A stretch of DNA of 64,000 bases from assembly GCA_964458265.1 (NCBI GenBank), contig CAYWIF010000001.1, forward strand, positions 1 through 64,000, in the 5' to 3' direction. This stretch comes from JAGVSR01 sp964458265 (GTDB lineage: Bacteria; Pseudomonadota; Alphaproteobacteria; Rhizobiales; Hyphomicrobiaceae). Below are positions 59,780 to 64,000 of this stretch, in pieces. Position numbers and translations under genes: made by a program. How positions within the stretch are numbered: position 1 is the stretch's first letter; every line of letters begins with the position of its first letter. The notes under the pieces are model-generated. The model had not been told where the DNA came from, made no database searches, and saw only the letters and a program-made list of their open reading frames with translations.

Positions 59780-61250
59780 GCGATTCACCGAGCGGATTGC
59801 CGTGACTGTCGAGGACTTCCGCCGAGGCGAGTGCTGCCGCCAAACGGCCTTCTTCCTTGTAGTACTCGGCGCGATCCCAGAAGCGCGGCCGGGCAATACC
59901 GGTCGAACGGTGACGGCCGATCAGTTTACCGTTCGCGTCTTCGCCGGTCACTTCATAGACGAGGATATTTTGCAGGGTGACGGTTTCGTCTTCCATACCG
60001 AGAACTTCGGTGATGTGTGTAATTTTGCGCGAACCGTCGCGGAGGCGCGAGGCCTGGACGATGACGTCGATCGAGCCGCAGATCATTTCGCGAATGGTTT
60101 TTACGGGCAGCGCATAGCCGCCCATCATGATCATGGATTCCAGACGGCTGATGGCCTCGCGCGGGCTGTTGGCGTGGAGCGTACCCATCGATCCGTCATG
60201 GCCCGTGTTCATCGCCTGCAAGAGGTCGAAGGCTTCCGGGCCGCGGACTTCGCCGACGATGATGCGTTCGGGGCGCATACGCAGGCAGTTCTTGACGAGG
60301 TCGCGCATCGTGATTTCGCCCTCGCCTTCAAGGTTCGGGGGGCGGGTTTCGAGGCGGACGACGTGGGGCTGCTGGAGCTGAAGTTCGGCCGAGTCCTCGC
60401 ACGTGATGATGCGTTCGTCGTGATCGATGCAGCCGGTCAAGCAGTTGAGCAAGGTCGTCTTGCCCGAACCCGTGCCGCCCGAAATCAGGACGTTGCAGCG
60501 GACGCGGCCGATGATCTCAAGAACCGTCTTTCCCGCGGGTGTGACCGAGCCGAACTTGACGAGGTTGTCGAGCTTGAGCCGGTCTTTCTTGAACTTACGA
60601 ATGGTGAGTGCGGGACCATCGATTGCGAGCGGTGGCGCGATGACGTTGACACGCGAGCCGTCGGGGAGGCGCGCGTCGCAGATCGGGCTCGATTCATCGA
60701 CGCGGCGGCCGACTTGGCTCACGATTCGCTGACAGATGTTCATCAGCTGCTGATTGTCCGCGAAGCGGACCGCGGTCTTCTGCACCTTGCCGCTGACTTC
60801 GATGAACGTCGTGGCGGCGCCATTGACCATGATGTCGGCGATGTCGTCGCGGGCGAGCAACGGTTCCAGGGGGCCGTAACCGAGAACGTCGTTGCAGATG
60901 TCTTCGAGCAGTTCTTCCTGCTCGGCGATCGACATGACGACGTTCTTGACCTGGATGATCTCGCTGACAATGTCGCGGATCTCCTCGCGCGCGGCGGCGG
61001 CGTCGAGCTTGGCGAGCTGCGTCAGGTCGATCGTGTCGATCAGCGCGTTGAAGACGGTCGTTTTAACGTCGTAGTATTCTTCCGAGTGCCGGCGCTGAGG
61101 CTCGACGGGCTCGGGAGCGGGGCGCGAGGCAGCTGCCGGAGTTTCGGCCGCGCGCGGGGGCGCGGCCGCCGGCGAAGCCGGGGCCTGCTGAGTCTGGGGA
61201 GCGACCCGGCGCGGAGGTTGCGCGCCTTCGGATGAACGCCTGCCGAACAT
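59772..61250 (-). CDS. cpaF: Tad pilus secretion ATPase
   Basis: 492-residue hexameric ATPase (CpaF/TadA) that powers pilus assembly. Pro/Ala-rich N-terminal tail to about 50, then the N-terminal domain and the ATPase core with Walker A GGTGSGKT (258-265), the Asp box CEDSAELQL (284-292) and Walker B ERIIVGEVRG (328-337). The AAGGATC before the ATG and 11-bp distance to cpaE fix the start; the open frame continues into cpaE but is not used. Confidence 0.95.
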   Translation of the reverse strand: MFGRRSSEGAQPPRRVAPQTQQAPASPAAAPPRAAETPAAASRPAPEPVEPQRRHSEEYYDVKTTVFNALIDTIDLTQLAKLDAAAAREEIRDIVSEIIQVKNVVMSIAEQEELLEDICNDVLGYGPLEPLLARDDIADIMVNGAATTFIEVSGKVQKTAVRFADNQQLMNICQRIVSQVGRRVDESSPICDARLPDGSRVNVIAPPLAIDGPALTIRKFKKDRLKLDNLVKFGSVTPAGKTVLEIIGRVRCNVLISGGTGSGKTTLLNCLTGCIDHDERIITCEDSAELQLQQPHVVRLETRPPNLEGEGEITMRDLVKNCLRMRPERIIVGEVRGPEAFDLLQAMNTGHDGSMGTLHANSPREAISRLESMIMMGGYALPVKTIREMICGSIDVIVQASRLRDGSRKITHITEVLGMEDETVTLQNILVYEVTGEDANGKLIGRHRSTGIARPRFWDRAEYYKEEGRLAAALASAEVLDSHGNPLGESHG

Positions 61251-61261
61251 GCAATTGATCC

Positions 61262-62572
61262 TTACCGCTTCAGTTTCAGCTTCTCGAGCAGGGGTGCGAG
61301 GGCCGACTTCTTCTCGACCTTCACTTCCTTGCGGTGCGCCAAAGTCATGGCGATCTCGCGGAACGCGGGGGCCGATTTCGCGCGGCTGTTGAGTTCTTCG
61401 ATCATCTGGCCATTGTTGGAGGCTTGACCGAATGTTTCGGGGTCGAACTCGATCACGGTCAGCGCCTTGATGCCGAGCGCATCCTCGAATTCCTTGAGCG
61501 AGATTTCCGGCCGCTTGGCCATGTTCGCCATGTTGAGGACGAGCTGGGGCGCGGTGTCGTTCTTGCGCGACTGCTTCAAGAGCTCGACGATGTTCTTGGC
61601 ATTGCGGAGATTGGCAAGGTCGGGCGCTGCGGTGATGACCACCTCGTCCGACTGAAGAAGGATGCGTTTCGACCAGGCCGACCAGCCGTGGGGCAGATCG
61701 ACGACGACGTAAGGCACGTTCTGGCGGGCGACATCGATGACCATGTCGCAGCCGTCGGGCGTGATGTCGTAGTCGCGGTCGAGGACGACGGGGGCGGCGA
61801 ATATGGACAAGTGCTCGGAGCACTTGGTCAGCAAGCGGTCGAGCAGAACTTCGTCGAGACGCTCGGGCGTGGCCAGGGCGTCCGCAATGCCTTGAACCGG
61901 ATCCTGGTTGAAATCGAGACCCGTGGTGCCGAAGGCGAGATCGAGGTCGGCGATGATGACGTTGGACTTCAGCGCCTCGGACAGCGTCCAGGCCACGTTG
62001 TGGCAGATCGTTGACGAGCCGACGCCGCCCTTGGCGCCGACGAAGGTGTAAACGTGACCGACCGGATCGGATTCCGGGTCGTTGTAGAGATTGGACAGGC
62101 TCTCCATGAGTTGCGGCGCGCTGATGGGCGCCACGAGATATTCGCTCACGCCGCGCTTCAGAAGCTCACGGTAGAGGATGACGTCATTGACGTGACCGAC
62201 GACCACGACCTTGGTGCCCGGGTCGCAGCATTCGGCCAGACCATCCAACTCCCCAAGCAACTGCTGACGGGGCAGCGAACTCTCGACGATGATCAGATTT
62301 GGCGTCGGACTTTCCTGATAGTGCTGCACGGCTGCGGTAGCGCCGCCCATGTGTACGCTGACATGCGCCTTGCTCAGCCGCCGGTCCTCCGACGCATCCT
62401 GTACGATGCCGGCCATGTTGTTGTGTTCGCAGAACGCCTGGATCGAAATGCGCGGGATCGGCCGGGCCCGTTCAAGGCTTTCCTGAGCCGGGTCGTTGAG
62501 CGCGACGTCGAGGTCATGGTCGTCAGCGTCCGCATTCGCTGCAGCCATGTTCGTGTTGGTCTGCCTGATCAT
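61262..62572 (-). CDS. cpaE: Tad pilus localisation ATPase CpaE/TadZ
   Basis: 436-residue protein with an N-terminal receiver-like domain (about 50-165) and a MinD/ParA-like ATPase domain containing the deviant Walker motif GAKGGVGSST (about 185-194). It positions pilus machinery at the pole. The N-terminal 40 residues are acidic and probably disordered. Followed by cpaF at 11 bp. Confidence 0.94.
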   Translation of the reverse strand: MIRQTNTNMAAANADADDHDLDVALNDPAQESLERARPIPRISIQAFCEHNNMAGIVQDASEDRRLSKAHVSVHMGGATAAVQHYQESPTPNLIIVESSLPRQQLLGELDGLAECCDPGTKVVVVGHVNDVILYRELLKRGVSEYLVAPISAPQLMESLSNLYNDPESDPVGHVYTFVGAKGGVGSSTICHNVAWTLSEALKSNVIIADLDLAFGTTGLDFNQDPVQGIADALATPERLDEVLLDRLLTKCSEHLSIFAAPVVLDRDYDITPDGCDMVIDVARQNVPYVVVDLPHGWSAWSKRILLQSDEVVITAAPDLANLRNAKNIVELLKQSRKNDTAPQLVLNMANMAKRPEISLKEFEDALGIKALTVIEFDPETFGQASNNGQMIEELNSRAKSAPAFREIAMTLAHRKEVKVEKKSALAPLLEKLKLKR

Positions 62573-62590
62573 GTTACGACACCTTCGCTC

Positions 62591-63328
62591 TTATTCGCCG
62601 CTTGTTTCGACTTTTTCGTCATTCGACTTCTGGGCGCCAGAGGCTTCACCCTTGATGTACTTCTGCCATGTCTCCAGACGGCGCTCTGCCGTGCGCGGCT
62701 GCATCTTCGTGGGGCCGAGGAGATCGGCGGGATTGACGACCATGGCAGCCAAGTTCTTTTGCGACGCGCAGCCGAAGTTCGGGGCCGGCAGGTTGCGCGG
62801 TTCTCTTGCCAAGTTGGTCGGGAACTTGCCGCATTCGGGTCCCTCGGCGACAAAGCGCAGGAAGGAAATCTTGAGCGGCGGATTCGTTTCGCCGGCCGCA
62901 TCGAACGGTTCGACGTTGATGTCGGATTCGCTGAAGCCATTTTCCTTCAGGAGCGCGCCGGCGTCGTGGACGGCAGCGATGGCAGCGCCCTCGTTGGCAG
63001 AGCCGCTCGGCGCAGAGATGACCAGCCGGGTGTTGCCCGCATCGCTTAGCCTAGCGGCATAGGCGAAGCTGAGGACATCGGCGCGCTGTGACGCCGAGAG
63101 GCCATTGGCACCGCGCGGCACCGCGACCGTCAGCGTTTCGGGCTGCTGCGAGACGAGGATGGGATGGCGCTGCAGCGGGTCAGTCAGCTCCCAACCGGCA
63201 ACGCGGGTATGTTCTTCCAGCGTCCTGCAGCCCGTCAAAGTCAGCGCGAGGGCCGCGGCGCCTGCAAGCCGTACGCACGCGGCGGCATGCCGGTGGCGGG
63301 CTGGGCGGGATGTCGAATGCGTCGTCAT
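62591..63328 (-). CDS. cpaD: Tad pilus lipoprotein CpaD
   Basis: 245 residues with a lipoprotein signal whose lipobox is LTGC (Cys34), then the CpaD domain (VAVPRGANGLSASQRADVLSF, LPAPNFGCASQKNLAAMVVNP with conserved Cys). Outer-membrane partner of the secretin. ATG at 63328 follows TGGAGATTTGATC; a GTG at 63355 overlapping the cpaC stop is possible. Confidence 0.92.
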   Translation of the reverse strand: MTTHSTSRPARHRHAAACVRLAGAAALALTLTGCRTLEEHTRVAGWELTDPLQRHPILVSQQPETLTVAVPRGANGLSASQRADVLSFAYAARLSDAGNTRLVISAPSGSANEGAAIAAVHDAGALLKENGFSESDINVEPFDAAGETNPPLKISFLRFVAEGPECGKFPTNLAREPRNLPAPNFGCASQKNLAAMVVNPADLLGPTKMQPRTAERRLETWQKYIKGEASGAQKSNDEKVETSGE

Positions 63329-63351
63329 GATCAAATCTCCAGCCTGGTCCG

Positions 63352-64000
63352 TCACTCGACGATGAAGCCGTAATCGCCCTTCAGATCGCTTACCGGCGTT
63401 GCGGCCGGGTCGTGTCCGTAGATGCGGTTCAGGTGACCGAGGAACATTCCCTTGAGGTCGGTTGCTGCGGCGAGTCCGTCGCTGGGAGCGCCGAGGTCCT
63501 GGCGCGCCACGGGCTTGACGAGGTAGGGCGTGACGATCACGACCAGCTCGGTCTCTTCCTTGATGAAGTCGCGGCTGCGGAACAGCGTGCCCAGAACCGG
63601 CAGATCTTTCAGACCGGGGAGGCCGTCGATGTTCTGGCGAACGTCTTCGGAGATGAGACCTGCGAGCGCGAGAGAACCGCCGGAGGGCAGTTCGACTGTA
63701 GATTGTGCTTCACGCTTGCTGAGGGCAGGGATCGACGTGCTGTCGATCACTACGGCGCCGTTGTTCGACAGTTCGCTGACCTCTGTTTCTATTTTCAAGC
63801 TGATGCGGCCCGCCGACATGACGGTCGGGGTAAACGCGACGCCGACACCGAATTCCTTGAAGGTGACGCTGATGCCGCCTTGGCCGTCGGTGACAGGGAT
63901 CGGAAATTCGCCACCAGCAAGGAACTTCGCCGATTCCCCGGAAATGGCGGTCAATGTCGGTTCGGCGAGGGTGCGCATCAGGCCAGCCCGCTCCAGCGCG
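63352..64000 (-). CDS. cpaC: Tad pilus secretin CpaC/RcpA (5' end outside window)
   Basis: Only the C-terminal ~215 residues are present; the frame stays open to the window edge. The secretin core is clear: LAEPTLTAISGESAKFLAGGEFPIP, SLKIETEVSEL, PALSKREAQSTVELPSGGSLALAGLI and VLGTLFRSRDFIKEETELVVIVTPYLV. It forms the outer-membrane pore of the Flp pilus. First visible gene of the tad operon, ahead of cpaD. Confidence 0.94.
   Translation of the reverse strand, partial: ALERAGLMRTLAEPTLTAISGESAKFLAGGEFPIPVTDGQGGISVTFKEFGVGVAFTPTVMSAGRISLKIETEVSELSNNGAVVIDSTSIPALSKREAQSTVELPSGGSLALAGLISEDVRQNIDGLPGLKDLPVLGTLFRSRDFIKEETELVVIVTPYLVKPVARQDLGAPSDGLAAATDLKGMFLGHLNRIYGHDPAATPVSDLKGDYGFIVE

Noticed and set aside
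59778..61235. Plus-strand frame of 485 codons
   Set aside because: Antisense to cpaF, which has intact Walker motifs.

Overview
The window looks like a chromosomal contig of a GC-rich alphaproteobacterium, most likely a Hyphomicrobiales (Hyphomicrobium-like) methylotroph or relative. This is inferred from three near-adjacent ethylmalonyl-CoA pathway genes (ethylmalonyl-CoA mutase, crotonyl-CoA carboxylase/reductase, methylsuccinyl-CoA dehydrogenase), a Caulobacter/Rhizobiales-type tad/cpa pilus operon, a usg-type protein and several small alphaproteobacterial hypothetical families. No phage, IS element, integrase or CRISPR array was seen. The sequence contains one 100-N scaffold gap (32087-32186), which sits inside a 40-bp tandem repeat.

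Layout. 0.1-8.1 kb: ethylmalonyl-CoA pathway genes, with a BrkB-like membrane protein and a META-domain lipo/secreted protein. 8.3-23.2 kb: mostly housekeeping and envelope genes: two MltB-type lytic transglycosylases, a cobalamin-binding protein, an SDR, a DUF937-OmpA fusion, rlmH-rsfS-nadD, a frameshifted trypsin-like protease, a DM13 protein, a SulP transporter, a phasin-like protein and lepA. 23.3-28.6 kb: a PepSY protein, a large protein that joins a periplasmic-binding-protein domain to a pentameric ligand-gated ion channel, a cold-shock protein, lpxD and usg. 28.6-35.0 kb: molybdenum-related genes (mogA, a MocA-like nucleotidyltransferase translationally coupled to an ArsM-like methyltransferase, and a two-subunit Tat-exported molybdenum hydroxylase).

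35.3-47.6 kb is the most unusual region. On the minus strand an outer-membrane barrel lies downstream of a five-haem cytochrome. Divergently, on the plus strand, a 2Fe-2S/flavin reductase, a tetrahaem cytochrome, a five-helix His-rich membrane protein, a ten-haem membrane-anchored cytochrome and a CcmI/TPR-like protein form a tight run. Two YceI proteins and a cytochrome b561 follow. Together they encode 19 CXXCH sites and could form an electron route between a cytosolic or quinone donor, the periplasm and the outer membrane; I know of no characterised system with exactly this composition.

47.7-52.7 kb: a probable manganese uptake locus (four-gene ABC transporter with 4-nt overlaps, an outer-membrane channel candidate, and divergent mntR with palindromic operators). 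52.8 kb: tRNA-Ser(GGA). 53-57.6 kb: msrA, a MepA-like murein endopeptidase, a hydrolase and a TerB protein. 57.7-64.0 kb: tadC, tadB, cpaF/tadA, cpaE, cpaD and the 3' part of cpaC, cut by the window edge.
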